From Chimonanthus salicifolius (Eukaryota > Streptophyta > Magnoliopsida > Laurales > Calycanthaceae), in assembly GCA_013350335.1 (NCBI GenBank), contig CM023539.1, forward strand, positions 19,388,448-19,452,447: a stretch of DNA of 64,000 nt, given 5' to 3'. Within the stretch, counting starts at the first letter, position 1. Each line of letters begins with the position of its first letter. Under the pieces are notes generated by a model. The model worked only from the letters and a program-made list of their open reading frames with translations, had not been told where the DNA came from and searched no databases. Both the position numbers and the translations under genes were made by a program. Below are positions 1-11,520 of the stretch, one piece after another.

Positions 1-1666
1 CCATAGGTAAGGGCAGCACCCATCACCCATGTTTAATAATCCTCATACACCGATCTATTCCATGCTATGTAGAAGTATTTGTTAGAAGAAATATTAATAG
101 TAATTGGAATCTTTAAAACATATTCGCAGCAAACTTTGGTATTAAAGACTAATTATCACTCGGAAGCTAAGCGGACTTCTCATTCGTATTTCACGAAATT
201 CTAGGTGAGGAAACAATTCACTACATACTTTGTATTTATATGATATTTTATTTTGTTGGTACAAAGGAAATTATTGCATTGTATTGTATGTTTAGAATAT
301 AATTGTTGGATCTAGAAATAGACTGGGTACATGTTGATAATGGTTGGGATCCGGTGTTCACTCACAGTAGTGTAAGGGAGATTTTGGCTAAACATTCTAT
401 TGGCCGTGAGGAGACTCAGTTCATCCGGATTGTGGAATCTAACCATTAATGTTGTTGAAAGATCCAATGATTTATATTCGTAGATTGATGATTATTTGTA
501 TGGTATCGTTGAATTATTAATCTTGATTGGACATGTTTGAATGTTAGTTTATATAATTCAAATAATTATGATGCTTGGACTATTACTACGTTTATTTCAA
601 GGTATATGCATGCTATGGCAAATGAGATATTGATTATGATGTAATAATCTGCTTAGGATGAGATTCATAAGTCTATAAGCATATTATGAATAATTAAGCA
701 TGTTTATTGGTATCGAGCTTGGCATTCTCATATTCATAGCATTGGATATGAGGGTGTGATGCATGATTGTCACGAAGACCACGACGGTGGTAGTGTTGTT
801 AACCTCACTTTAAGTGGGAAGACCACTACGGTGGAAGAGATGTGTTATCTGTGACAAGTCATGAAGACTGTTATTTGGTGGTGGGTTGTGTTATCCTCAC
901 TCTAAAGTGGGAAGGCCACTAAGGCGATGTTGTGCATCCCCGATTCGTCGGGAAGACCACCAAATCTCAGTAGATGTGAATAATGGGTTGGAGTATGGCA
1001 TTTTGCATTGAGCATTACATTCTTGTAAAGGCATAAACATGAAATAAATTGTTATATAAGTTTACTTGAAATATCATGTGAGAAAGTAGGGATATCATAT
1101 TCTATGTTTGTGTTGTTGTTTTCTTCATTGGGCATGGAGCTCATCCCTTACATTACAGGCAATCCTTTGGACTTGGGGCTAGATGATAACCAAAACTGAG
1201 CTTAGAAGGTGAGGAGTCGCCGAAGAATACTTGAAACCGCATAGCTTATTGAAGAATTTTGTATTTAGATTATAAATTGGATTTTTATTTGATTTGTGAC
1301 TGAGGAATTTGTTTATTTGTTTTATTTAGTTTATGGAAACTTGGATAATGAATTCAAGTATGAAATAAATTTGAGAACGCTATGATTTGATTGATTTGGG
1401 ATTGTGTGAGAGTTGGTGAGTTTAGAAATCTTTATTTGATGGAATATTTTCTCTCTCTAAGCTATATGGAATGATGAATGGAAATGTCAAGTTGTTTAGC
1501 AGGTTATGGACGTGAGGTATTCGATGGCTTGTGAATATAGATATGTTTGTTTGAAAAAAATATATAGCCACGGATTTTTGATGTAAGACCCGTTTAGGGC
1601 AGCAGGTGATCTAGAATTGTGTAGTTAGATCACGCTCGTTTAGGTGTTGGAAGGCGGGGCGTGACA
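1..1666 (+). mobile_element. 3' portion of a Ty3-type LTR, left-truncated by the window
   Basis: No convincing reading frame is present. The segment ends in GGCGGGGCGTGACA at 1653-1666, the typical 3' end of plant Ty3/Tekay-type LTRs. A tRNA-primer site does not follow, so this is a solo LTR or a 3' LTR. Near-repeated blocks built on CTCACTNTAAGTGGGAAGRCCACTA occupy about 776-845 and 880-960. The region before the end (GGAGCTCATCCC, then GGTGAGGAGTCGCCGAAG at about 1136-1220) resembles the conserved U5-side block of such LTRs. The family assignment rests on termini and layout, not on coding sequence. Confidence 0.5.
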
Positions 1667-2871
1667 AGTTAGGGTTAAGCTTGAGTAAAGGTTAGGGTTT
1701 TGAGTCTAGGCAATCTATAAATACATGTATCCATGGCCAAATTTGGCATAGAGTTTTAGTTTGGATTTTGTACTTCAAGTTGAAGTTTAAAGAAAGCTGA
1801 TTGAAGCGTGGTTCTAGTTTTCATATTGGAGCCTAGGGTATAGACTTCAATTTTCCAAGCACCAATCAATTGGATTAGTTTGTTTTGGCTTTATTTGATT
1901 GGATTCAATTGCATACTAGGATTGGTTTAGTTGGGCCCAAGTGCATTGCCAAGGTAAACTCTCAATCCTATTCTTGCTGTTTTTCGGACTGAATTGGATC
2001 TCCAATTCAGCCAGCAATTTGATCCAAGTGTACTTGCTGTTTGGGACTGCAATTTTCTGATTTTAAACCCAGATTAGAGGCTGTAAATTGACTGTTTTCC
2101 AGCCACCATTTGGGTTGATTTTTGGCAGCAATAAGGAGTTAAACCCATACAGTTTTCGGCCAAAATATACTGTTATACAGCAGGTTTTCGGCCGGCCAAG
2201 TGGACTGGTTTGAACATCTGTTTGGTAACCAGAACGGGCTAAGTTATCATCTTAGTTTCGACTTTAGTTTCGACCTTACAGGGGCAGCAAGCATTCAATT
2301 TTGATTTCATCATTCAGCCGGATATCACATCAGTTTTTGGTTGAGATTAGATTGATCCAATCGGCCTAAACTAGTTTAAGTTGGACTTATTATCGAGGGG
2401 TTGCGTGGTAGCACACCATGTTGATCATCGTCACCTTTGGTTGACACCAAAGTAGTGTTCATTTTATAAGTGGTCTAAGGAAGGTCCTCCTACACCACCT
2501 TAGGCTACATCATTTGGTCTGGTCCTTTGTGATATAATATATTGGGTTTGATTGTATCTAAAGGGACTGATGTTTGATTGGAGGCATGAGCAAGGTTTTT
2601 GGCCTTCAAAGATTCTGCTTAAAAACTCCATCTCTGCTACCTTTCCTCCTCATAATCTAGAAGTCAATAAAACAGTAGAGGCTTCCATTATGGAAGAAGA
2701 TTCTGATTTACAGATTGTGGATCTAGAGAATCTAGACCTATGATTTAGGGTATATTTTCATTGGGAGAATTTAAGTTAGGGATCCTTGTAGGAAGTGGAC
2801 CCTTCTAAGTGGGAGGCTTGCCTTTGGCGTAAAAGTTAGAAGAACATGAGTTGGTCCAAGTTGGGAGTAGG
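1667..2871. other. Unclassified noncoding stretch with a possible TATA box
   Basis: Non-coding by eye. A TATA-like TATAAATA lies at 1716-1723, so part of this may be another LTR promoter or an old gene promoter. The 63-codon open frame at 2552-2743 shows no family I recognise and no homologous copy in the window, so I do not call it a gene. Confidence 0.3.
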
Positions 2872-3240
2872 ACTCAAGAGGTTCTAAAAGGGGTGCTACG
2901 TGACTGTAACGGTAGGACATCAACTGTTTTCTCTGAATCAATCGGCCAGAAGTATTCAAATGAGGCAGAACTTATTAGCATTAGGAGAGCCTTATCTATA
3001 CAGTCTCACATAGGGAGGGGAAAATTTATTGTGGAAGGGGGCTCTACAAATGCAATAAAGTGGGCGTCTGGGCTCAAAAGGGCCCCTTGGAAATTGATCA
3101 CAATAGTGAAGGAAATTAGGGCGTTCTCTTTAGGAAGAGAGGTCTCTTTTGTCGCAGTTCGAAAATTGGAAAACAGTGTGGCTGACTTTCTTGCTAAAAA
3201 TGGAGTGGACTCTAATATGACTAGAGTGTTTTACATTTGA
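2851..3240 (+). pseudogene. LINE RNase H domain fragment
   Basis: The frame encodes an RVT_3-type RNase H segment. It shows GVLRDCNG near residue 15, NEAELISIRRAL (the conserved Glu strand) near residue 38, IVEGGSTNAI where the family usually has ESDS, PWKLITIVKEIRAFS, and the C-terminal ADFLAKNGVD. In the family this domain removes the RNA strand during LINE reverse transcription. The usual first catalytic Asp (FDGS) is missing because the element is 5'-truncated, so the fragment cannot be active. The first 13 codons lie in target sequence, not in the LINE. Confidence 0.7.
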
Positions 3241-3443
3241 TAGATCTCAAGGGGATTATTATTGTTGTGTTTCATAGGAGTGTTTGATGTATTCGTAGGG
3301 GTTTTGTGATATGATGTACCTTTCTTTTCTTTTGGCATCCCGTGGGTCTATACTTTTAGATCCAATGGTGCCATTCATGTACAGTACTTTTTTTAATATA
3401 ATTTATTTGTTAACGCTCAAAAGAAAAAAAAAAAAAAAAAAAA
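2891..3443 (+). mobile_element. 5'-truncated LINE (3' end) with poly-A tail and target duplication
   Basis: The insert holds the C-terminal RNase H domain of a plant non-LTR reverse transcriptase, a roughly 180-base 3' UTR and a 20-base A run at 3424-3443. It is flanked by a 19-base near-perfect direct repeat starting ACTCAAGAGG at 2872-2890 and again at 3443-3461, with two mismatches. This is the signature of target-primed reverse transcription with 5' truncation. Truncation falls at the start of the conserved GVLRD block of the RNase H fold. Confidence 0.7.
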
Positions 3444-3461
3444 CTCAAGAGGCTCTGAAAG

Positions 3462-4192
3462 TAGGATAATCACTGATGTGCTCTGCTATAATCCAGTATA
3501 CCTTTTCTTAAAAATATCAAAGAACATGCTTGGTGGAAAGTCATACAGTTTCTCCTATTTCCTCTCTTCTCTTGATCAAAATAAATGCGTAATCAGCTGT
3601 GGTGCATGAGGAAATGCTTCCAATTGCTATATCTTCTCTATATTCTGGCACTTGGTATCTAGGGTATAGATATTTCTTTAGTTCTATATCATGTTTAATA
3701 AGGAAAGTCTTAATGGTTCTCCAATGACGAATCCATTGAATCTATTTATCATCCTTTGGTACCTTGCTATATGGTTTTTAATATCTTGTCAATATTTTAT
3801 TTCTTGCCAGACTTCTTTTGATCCCTTCTGAAGGTTGGGTAGGACTTTTCAATAGGAAGGGTCAAGTCCTTTGGAAAATAATCCTGCAAGCCATTGCATG
3901 TTGTCCAGGAAGGAAATGATCAAAAGGATATTTCAGGATATCACTTCCCTTCAGAAGCCATTATTGCTTCAATTGTATCCACAGTTTTTCATTTGTGATT
4001 GGTGTTCAAAACAGTAAGAGTTCGGAATACTGAATCAGATTTGCATAGGGATTGTGAGCCGACTGCACTTGAATATTGTGACTTCACAGAATGCATTATA
4101 TGTTGGCACATCTTTGATTCATGTACTATATTATTACTCTTAGTACTTGCCCTTATCTTATGGACAAGTAATGCGGTAATGTAGTAATGCCT
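3462..4192. other. Unclassified intergenic or intronic sequence
   Basis: I see no coding signal or recognisable repeat. Opposite-strand open frames at 3989-4240 look like chance. Confidence 0.3.
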
Positions 4193-4500
4193 AAGTGCAC
4201 CTTCCACCACTACTATGACCTTGACAATCCAATATGGCATTTCTAATTAAAATGACACCTTCAATCTTTCATTATCCCTTTGCAACTCTCCTATGTTAGT
4301 TGTTCAAGTTGTCATTTTGAAACAGGAGGTTGTTCAAGACTCCTAGCTCACCTTCTAGCAGGTGATATATTTTCAAAATGATATCTTGAACAACTAACAT
4401 AGGAGAGTTGCAAAGGGGGAATAAAAGATTGAAGGTGTTATTTTAATTAGAAATGCCATATTAGATTTTCAAGGTCATAGTAGTTGTGGAAGGTGCACCT
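4193..4500. repeat. Long near-perfect hairpin (fold-back or MITE-like)
   Basis: Two arms of about 130 bases (4193-4322 and about 4370-4500) are reverse complements with only scattered mismatches. They are separated by a loop of about 47 bases. The outer ends read AAGTGCACCTTCC and GGAAGGTGCACCT. A clear target duplication is not visible. The structure could be a miniature fold-back transposon or a transcribed hairpin able to feed small-RNA processing. Confidence 0.75.
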
Positions 4501-4891
4501 ATGAATTATTGGTCCCATTTAGAATATATGGTTGGATGGGGATTTTGAGCTGGATGCAGCGAAACTCCTTAATATATGAGATGCAACTTGTGGTTCGTTC
4601 CCTATGTCCTTTTGTAGGATTGCAACCTGGCCATCTACTCTGAAAAATCTTCTCCTCTTGATTTTCTGTAGAATAATAGACTTAAGAAAGAAGAGAATGG
4701 AGAAGAAATTCTCTGTATATTGTATTGATGTGTTCTCTAAACTGAATGATTATATGTATAAATAGAATAAGGAGAACCTATCTAGGCAACTAAAATAAGA
4801 AAAGAACAAAAAAATCGTTATCTACAATCAATTATACAATTTAATAAGATGTCTTTCCAAAAGTAGATGATTTGGGGTCAACTCGGTCCTG
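4501..4891. other. Unclassified AT-rich sequence, possible LTR fragment
   Basis: A TATA-like element (TGTATAAATAGAA, about 4755-4767) and a following A-rich tract suggest an old LTR, but termini are not identifiable. Confidence 0.25.
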
Positions 4892-4970
4892 AAGTGGGTC
4901 CCACAACACCTTACATGCCCTCAAGTGGGTCCCACAACACCTTACGTGCCCTTAAGTGGGTCCAACAACA
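4892..4970. repeat. 31-bp tandem repeat, about 2.6 copies
   Basis: AAGTGGGTCCCACAACA recurs at 4892, 4923 and 4954, giving an exact 31-base period. A single related unit occurs at about 19692 in another repeat, so the unit belongs to a dispersed element. Confidence 0.75.
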
Positions 4971-5835
4971 TCCTTGTCCTAGTCTATACTCTGCTTTCTT
5001 CTCTAATCAATGTCTTTAACATGGGAGAAATTAAAAATCTATGTTTCATCTCCTTGCTTTCTCAGCATGAAGATTCTCTTTACCACTTGCATGTTCATCA
5101 CTGGCAACAGCAGTTTTACTGCAAATCTCACAAGTCAATTTTCTATAACCAAGAAAATTACTCAATATCATTTCCATCATTTCACCCAAACTTCTCTCTC
5201 CCTCTCTCTCTCTCTCTCTCTCCCTGATGTTGAGAAGCCAAACCCTGCTTTTTATTACGTCAATTCCTCAAATTTTTATGTAATTATGTATCTAAGGAAA
5301 CCCCCTTTCAAAATCTTGCACAATCTTGGAATGAGTTCTTTAATTTTTGGAGTTCCCAATTGGGTTGGACTCTTTGTTTCATTGATGGGTAGGAGTTGTC
5401 AAGTGTAGGAGTCTTTGCTCAATAGCTTGTGGTGAATAATGTGTCAGATTAAGTCAGAAATGGGCAATGGGAAAGGGGATTGTGAGGTTGAGATGTGCAA
5501 ATTGGAGAATTTTAGGAGGCTGAAATTTGGATCTTTTAGATTGGGTTCTTTTTTTTTCTTCAAAGAAATAGATTTCTTTGGGGAAGAAGAAGGATACACA
5601 AAGAAGAAGATAAGGGTGCAATGTGTACTGAATGAAACCACATGTAATTGTAGTCTGCATGGAACCAACAGCAAGACACTTCACATGTAGGGAGTTAACT
5701 CACTTCACTGCAGCTTAGAAGCTCCCATGGTTGGATTTCCATGTATTATTCCTTTTCTTCCCCCTTTTTTTTTTCCCATTAGTTGCATATGGTTATTTTT
5801 TTATATTGAACTTTCCCCATCTTGATATAAAAAAA
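4971..5835. other. Unclassified sequence upstream of the tandem duplication
   Basis: Several overlapping short open frames occur on both strands around 5010-5690. They are low-complexity (Ser/Leu- or Lys-rich translations of CT and A-rich DNA) and match no family I know. Part of it could be 5' sequence or intron of the candidate gene whose exon starts at 6213. Confidence 0.25.
5190..5223. repeat. CT microsatellite
   Basis: Interrupted (CT)n tract. Confidence 0.9.
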
Positions 5836-6150
5836 ATAGCCTGCGAAAGAGGGTGTAGGGGGGGGGGGGGGGGGGGGTTGGGGAACGGGGGTGTGGGTTG
5901 GGGGTTTAGAGGGTTGAGAACTGGCGCTTGGTCAAGCTTACAATCTATGACTACTTTGTAAGATTCGATGAGCTTTGCATTTTATTGATGTTGACATTCT
6001 AATATCTCTATTTTTCGTTTGAAAGAACTAGCCTGCGACAGAGAGTGTAGCAGGGGTGAGGATTACCACTTGATCAGGCTTACAATCTATGACTACGTTG
6101 TAAGATCCAATGAGCTTTGCATTATATTGATGTTGGCCTTCTATTTTCTC
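5836..6150. repeat. Diverged tandem duplication containing a 20-base G run
   Basis: The block starting AGCCTGCGAAAGAGGGTGTAG (5838) recurs as AGCCTGCGACAGAGAGTGTAG (6030). Both continue through CTTACAATCTATGACTAC and TGAGCTTTGCATT. The first copy has expanded to an uninterrupted run of 20 G at 5858-5877 followed by more G-rich sequence. Confidence 0.75.
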
Positions 6151-6212
6151 TCTGTTTTTTTTTTTTTTGTTTTTGCATTACTAATGATAAATTACTGATC
6201 TGTCTATAATAG

Positions 6213-6292
6213 AGCAAGAAAGAACGAGTAGTTGTGGTCGAATGCAGAGGGCATGATGCTGCTCGGTTCCAAAATGCTGACCACGCCCATGG
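6213..6292 (+). CDS. Candidate internal exon of an unrecognised host gene
   Basis: An open block reading KKERVVVVECRGHDAARF then QNADHAHG is bounded by a plausible acceptor (ATAATAG just before 6213) and donor (CATGG|GTATTT at 6293). The composition is compact and gene-like, unlike the surrounding AT-rich DNA, and no copy recurs in the window. I cannot name the family. The exon would end in phase 2. The only later segment with matching gene-like character is the terminal exon at 28031, which would imply an intron of about 21.7 kb, or loss of intermediate exons. The upstream exons were not identified. Confidence 0.4.
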
Positions 6293-6879
6293 GTATTTCA
6301 TCTGATGGTTTTTATATGTTTATGTGGTCGTTATTTAGATTCTATTTTAAAGACCAATATCATCATGAATAACCTTTCGATGTAAAATATTTTATCAAAA
6401 TAAAAGAATGGCAAAAACATCTTTTACCTCTATTAAATATAAAAGAGGCATTTTAATGTGATTCTCAAATGAATCTTGACTGTTGAATTAATCAACAGTC
6501 AGAATCTATTGATTGATTTTTCTATTTGAAAATAGAGAATAGTGAGTTATGATTTGATCTCATGAGTTGGAAGGATCTGTCCTATCTTAATCGTTCTCTA
6601 ATAGATTTGATTAGGATATTGCTAGATTTGTTATACCATGGCAATTTGATTAGGTTATTATAGTTATCGTAACTGTCTTACCTATATGTTTCTAGGGTTG
6701 ATCATACTTTTATTATGAATGTTATTTGTATAAAACTAACCAAAGAAATTCCTCGATAGATAGATCGAGAGTCATTAGATACACACGCGGATCTTTCGAA
6801 CTCACCCAATCCATGATCATAGGTGGGTCCACATGGAGCACTTATTGTGGGAGCACTTTATGCGGTGTGCGCTAATCAT

Positions 6880-6915
<36 letters not shown>

Positions 6916-7020
6916 AGAATTTCTTATCTACATCCAAAAGTACATACATCAATGTGTAGTTCTGTTGCTTGAATGCCAAAAGGAGGCTTAATTGGCTCTC
7001 AACCCTGCTGAAAACCTGAA
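6293..7020. other. Unclassified sequence with AT microsatellite
   Basis: Mostly intron-like AT-rich DNA. It contains an (AT)n tract at 6883-6913. Confidence 0.4.
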
Positions 7021-7319
7021 TGATGAGGACATTGGGACCAGTTCACACTCTAGTTCATCATTGGACGGGCCGGATGAGATTGCCTTGGATTTCTACAACA
7101 ACTTCGAGCAAGCCAGGACAAGAGGTGGCTTTCCAAATTGAGCTAAGCTGAAGCCATCCATTGCTAGTTTTCACGCCTACTAGTGGTGACATGTGGTCTA
7201 GCCACTTGGTGTGTTTCCATTGGAGAGTGGCACATGTGTCATTTTATCTAACCTCTTGGCATGTTTCCATTGAAGGCGTCCGAAGACATGTTGCGTGTCT
7301 TCATTGGCGGAACCAAATA

Positions 7320-7817
7320 CAGTAAACTCTTTATAATGTAGTACTCTATAAAGTTATAACTTGTCTAAAATAATATTGGTAGCTAGTCCCGACCTCAGGC
7401 TCATACAAAATGTAATAAATTTCTCTAACTTAGTACTCACTACATTCAGAATAAAAAATGCACTATCCCAACCATTTTGTAAAGTATTCAGAATACAAAA
7501 TTACTATAAAAGTGACTAAGGACCTCATAGACTACATCTAAATTCCAAAAAAGTAATCTGAGATAAACTTCTAGATAAGCTTCCTCATTCTTTAGGACAG
7601 TGCAGACACTCTATTCTCAATGAACGAGAACTGTATAGGAATGAATGGAGTAATTTGTTTCCACAAAGAGAAGCTGAAAGGACATTTTAATAATAAATAA
7701 GTGAGTTTTAAGGAGATTTTTAGAAAAGAATACTGCTAGACCCTCTAATTTAATAACCTCTATAGTATAATATATGTACTATAGTCCTAACCATATTGCA
7801 TTATAGAGGTTTTACTG
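7320..7817. mobile_element. Emigrant-like MITE with TA target duplication
   Basis: The left end CAGTAAACTCTTTATAATG and the right end (reverse complement CAGTAAAACCTCTATAATG) form terminal inverted repeats. TA dinucleotides flank both ends (7318-7319 and 7818-7819). The TIR matches what I know of Emigrant/pogo-type MITEs (CAGTAAAACCTCTATAA). There is no transposase frame, so the element is non-autonomous, 498 bp. A truncated right end of a relative is at 25566-25603. Confidence 0.75.
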
Positions 7818-8792
7818 TAACCATTTAATCCACATGCATGATCTCAATGGAAGAGCCAAGCAACCAACAATCCACTTGGCATGATTTCATTGGAGGAGCT
7901 ACACAACCACCCAATCCACATGGAACAAATCCATTGGTAGATTCAAGCACACTTGGATCGCCAGCTAGGATTGGTAGTTGGAATTCAAATTTAAATTTGA
8001 CCATTGGTTGTTATTGGAATTCAAATTTAAATTTGAATGCTGGTGGTTATTGGGAGTTGTTGGAGATTTAAATTTTAACCATTGGATTGAGAAGAAGTTG
8101 GTGATGGATGGATAGATTTAAAATGATGGTTATTGGTAGTTTTTGGACATTCAGATGAGGTCATGAAGAGCTCAACCAAAGATGATACTAGGATTGAAGA
8201 TGAAGTTTCCATCTCTCAAGCACCCGAGATTTTTGATCCAAAAAGAATTGAAGACTTCATCCATTTTATGCATGAATTTTCAGAACAATTCCATCAATTG
8301 AGCTACCACCATAGGGAAGCCTTGAAATTACTCAATTAGCTATAATAGGGTATGACAAAGATAATGGTGCCTAAGACCTGCTTCAGTAACCTCAAAAGCC
8401 ATTCCAATTAACCCAAAATTAACCCAATTAACCCAAAATTACCATAAGTTAATGACATATGGGCCACATGTGTAACACCCCGCTCTTTTTCACAATAAAA
8501 CAGAGTGTATTTTTTTTTTTAAATAAATAAACAATTGCCCAAGCTCCTATGCTTGGTTTCCTTCGCGATCCTCGACCTTTCCGTTTCATGTGTCATCAAC
8601 TAAGGATAGAAATAGGGCGTTAGATCAACGCGCCCAATAGGTCTTCTGATTAGGGCTACCACAAGTTTAGAATAAAAACATGCATATAACATAATAGTAC
8701 ATGATCATCAAAATCTTACAAAAATAATGCTATGTATGTATGCAAATGTAATGAGTCCCACCCATCACAAATATACATAGCCATCACCAAAG

Positions 8793-9008
8793 TACCCCAC
8801 AGTGGTCTTTCGGACGCCCCGACGGAGTGTGGCCTCCGGTTTCCTCTTGATGGGATTCTTATCATCAAGGTACCCCACAGTGGTCTTTCGGACGTCCCGA
8901 CGGAGTGTGGCCTCCGTATTCCTTTTGATGGGATTCTCATCACCAAGGTACCCCACAGTGGTCTTTCGGACGCTCCGATGGAGTGTGGCCTCCGGTTACA
9001 AATCATCA
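8793..9008. repeat. 78-bp tandem array inside the giant LTR (3 units)
   Basis: TACCCCACAGTGGTCTTTCG starts at 8793, 8871 and 8949. Each unit continues GACGNNCCGACGGAGTGTGG, then a small inverted pair CTTGATGG...CATCAAGG. Open frames on both strands here exist only because of the repeat. Equivalent arrays with other unit lengths sit at the same relative place in the other giant LTRs. Confidence 0.85.
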
Positions 9009-9320
9009 CTCCATGCAATGCATGAGATGTCTATGAATACATACCATTTGTAAGTAAATCTTAACATTCAAATCCACATTGAAACATAATAGTTGAGTAT
9101 ATATCTCGTAAAAATCAAGATAAAACAGCAAATATAAATTGTGGTTATAAAAAGGTAGGAAACCTACAGAAAGTTACTTAAGTTGTCCTTTCTTCTCAAT
9201 CCGTCACCCGTTCACAATTGCGTACCGTTCAAGGAGTCTCGATACCTTGTTTATATAACAGCAAGTCAAGATACTAAACATTTGATTTCCATTTAAATCT
9301 AAGTCCCAAAAACCACCTTG

Positions 9321-10527
9321 TGGGGTTCGGCCATACCCCATGGCCGAACCTCACTCACTTTGAATTTGATTTTTCTTTGTTTTGGATCTATACCATCCAA
9401 ATGACTCATAAAAACCTCAATCCACCAAACATCACTTGGTGGGGTTCGGCCATACGACATGACCGAACCTCACAATTTTGGTTTGAGTCCCCTTTTTAAG
9501 TCCTTTGATCAATTCATTCATATTTACAATAATGCCACTAGACTAAGCCTTGTTTAATATTTCTAACAATTAATATCCATAAACATCCACCTTAGTGGGG
9601 TTCGGCCATACAACATGGCCGAACCTCACTATCTCAAATTTTAGTCCTTTAATTCTCCATCATCTTCATGGTTCCAAAAATACTTAAACCCATCAAAATC
9701 TCTCCATATGGTTCCTTATTTCCCTCTATTTACACTTTTGCCATTCATGCACTTTCATGATTAATAAAATACTCTAATATCATTTTTTTCATCTATGTTA
9801 ACCCCTTAAAAATCATAAAACCATTATAATTCTAACCATATTCATACTCCATATAACCCATAAAATGGTCCATGGGGTTCGGCCATACACTTAGCCGAAC
9901 CCTATGGTTCCTTATTTCCCTCTATTTACACTTTTGCCATTCATGCACTTTCATGATCAATAACATACTTAACATCATTTTTTTCATCTATGTTAACCCT
10001 TTAAAACATCATAAAACCATAATAATTCTAACCATATTCATACTCCATATAACCCATAAAATGGTCCATGGGGTTCTGCCATACACTTAGCCGAACCCTA
10101 TGGTTTTCTTGATGCAAACCCTCCAATATTTATGCATGGTTTGTGCATAACAACTTAGCCATAAAATCAATATGGTTCAGCCACACAATGGCCGACCCAA
10201 AACATTCATCATATCTCCATATTGAACACTTAAAACCTTAAATCATTGTATGGTTTTTATTCCTCAAAAACCATACAACTAACCAAGTCATCATTAAAAC
10301 CTTTTCTAATGTACCAACCATCTAAATCCTTTTAAGACTTTAACCCCATCAACCACATGCAATTATGATTTCCTTTCTTCAAGTCTTATAACATAAATCC
10401 AATGACTTTTCCATGGGGTTCGGCCATCCCTATGGCCCATGTTCTTCCCTTTTAAACATTATTTCAAACCATCAAAATTCCTTGACTCTTCCCATGGGAT
10501 TCGGCCATGTACATAGCCGAACCATGT
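9321..10527. repeat. Cluster of eight TTCGGCCAT/ATGGCCGAA hairpins
   Basis: Paired half-sites GGGGTTCGGCCAT and ATGGCCGAACC, separated by about 3-9 bases, occur near 9321, 9441, 9595, 9872, 10067, 10171, 10411 and 10492. Spacing between hairpins is irregular (about 80-280 bases). Both half-sites of one hairpin often change together: the 9872 and 10067 copies share TTAGCCGAACCC. Outer bases CCATGG are sometimes paired too, giving arms up to about 16 bases. Confidence 0.85.
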
Positions 10528-10984
10528 CTTAACCATTTTCTTATTTACAAAGACTTAATAGAGCACTTACTAATTCCGCGACTCCTCCAATTTGTTCTTC
10601 ACTCCCGCTTGTTTCTTTCCTTCCTTAGCTTCTCCTTCTTTTCTTGATCTTTTGGCCGATTGTGAGCTTGATCAATATAGCTCCTCCAAAAATGGTTCGG
10701 TCAAGAGGGTATAGGTTTGAGAGAGAATCGGCTTGAGTGGGATGTAAACTCTAAGCTCTTTTCCTCTCTTGTCTTTGTGAGTGATCGGCTAAGAGAGAGT
10801 GTGAGGGAGAGATACCCAAGTGGGATTATCTTCCCTATCTCTACATGAGATAGAATTCTCAAGACTCCAACGTGTAAGCCATTTGAAATTTGAATATTTT
10901 TAAATGTAAAACTATCTCCATTATCTTTCCATGTGCATCCTTGTTTTGATTTTGAAATAAGCCAAACCACCTCCATTATCTCTC

Positions 10985-11520
10985 CATCGTGTGCCTTTGA
11001 ATTTGAAATAAACCCATACTCCTCTCTTTGTTTGAATTTGAACATTAAACCAATACTCTTCCATTTGTTTGGATTTAAAGATTAAACCAATACTACTCCA
11101 TCTCTCCAACGTGTATCATTATTTTGAATTTTGAATTAAACATAATTCCTCCATCTCATTTGTTTGAATTTCCAATATTAAAACCGTCCACCCTATTAGC
11201 TTGAATTTCAAATGTATTCCATTTGCTTGAATTTCAAATATTAAACCCATCTCATTTGTTTGAACTTCAAACATAAAACCGTCCACCCCATTAGCTTGAA
11301 TTTCAAATATTAAACCGTCCACCCCAACTCATTTGAATTTTGAATTTGAAACATAGACCGTCCATCCCAACTCATTTGAATTTTGAATTTGAAAATTAAT
11401 CCATATCCATCACCATCTTCTCCAACGTGTATCATTGTTTTAAATTTGAATTAAATATAACTCCTTCATCTCATTTGCTTGAATTTAAATTTGAAATGCA
11501 AACCGTCCAACTCAACTCAT
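10985..11520. repeat. Degenerate tandem region in the giant LTR
   Basis: Variants of CATTTGTTTGAATTTCAAA and ATTAAACCGTCCACCCC recur at roughly 40-60 base intervals. The resulting repetitive minus-strand frames (FEIQANG-like) are not genes. Confidence 0.7.

Noticed and set aside
5439..5690. 83-codon plus frame and two minus frames
   Set aside because: Mutually overlapping, Lys/Phe-rich from A/T runs, no recognisable motif.
8716..9053. Overlapping frames of 63-100 codons on both strands
   Set aside because: Created by the 78-bp tandem array, a multiple of three, so frames stay open by chance.
9321..10527. CRISPR-like array (repeated dyads with unique spacers)
   Set aside because: Spacing is irregular, copies are imperfect, the DNA is plant LTR and there are no cas genes.
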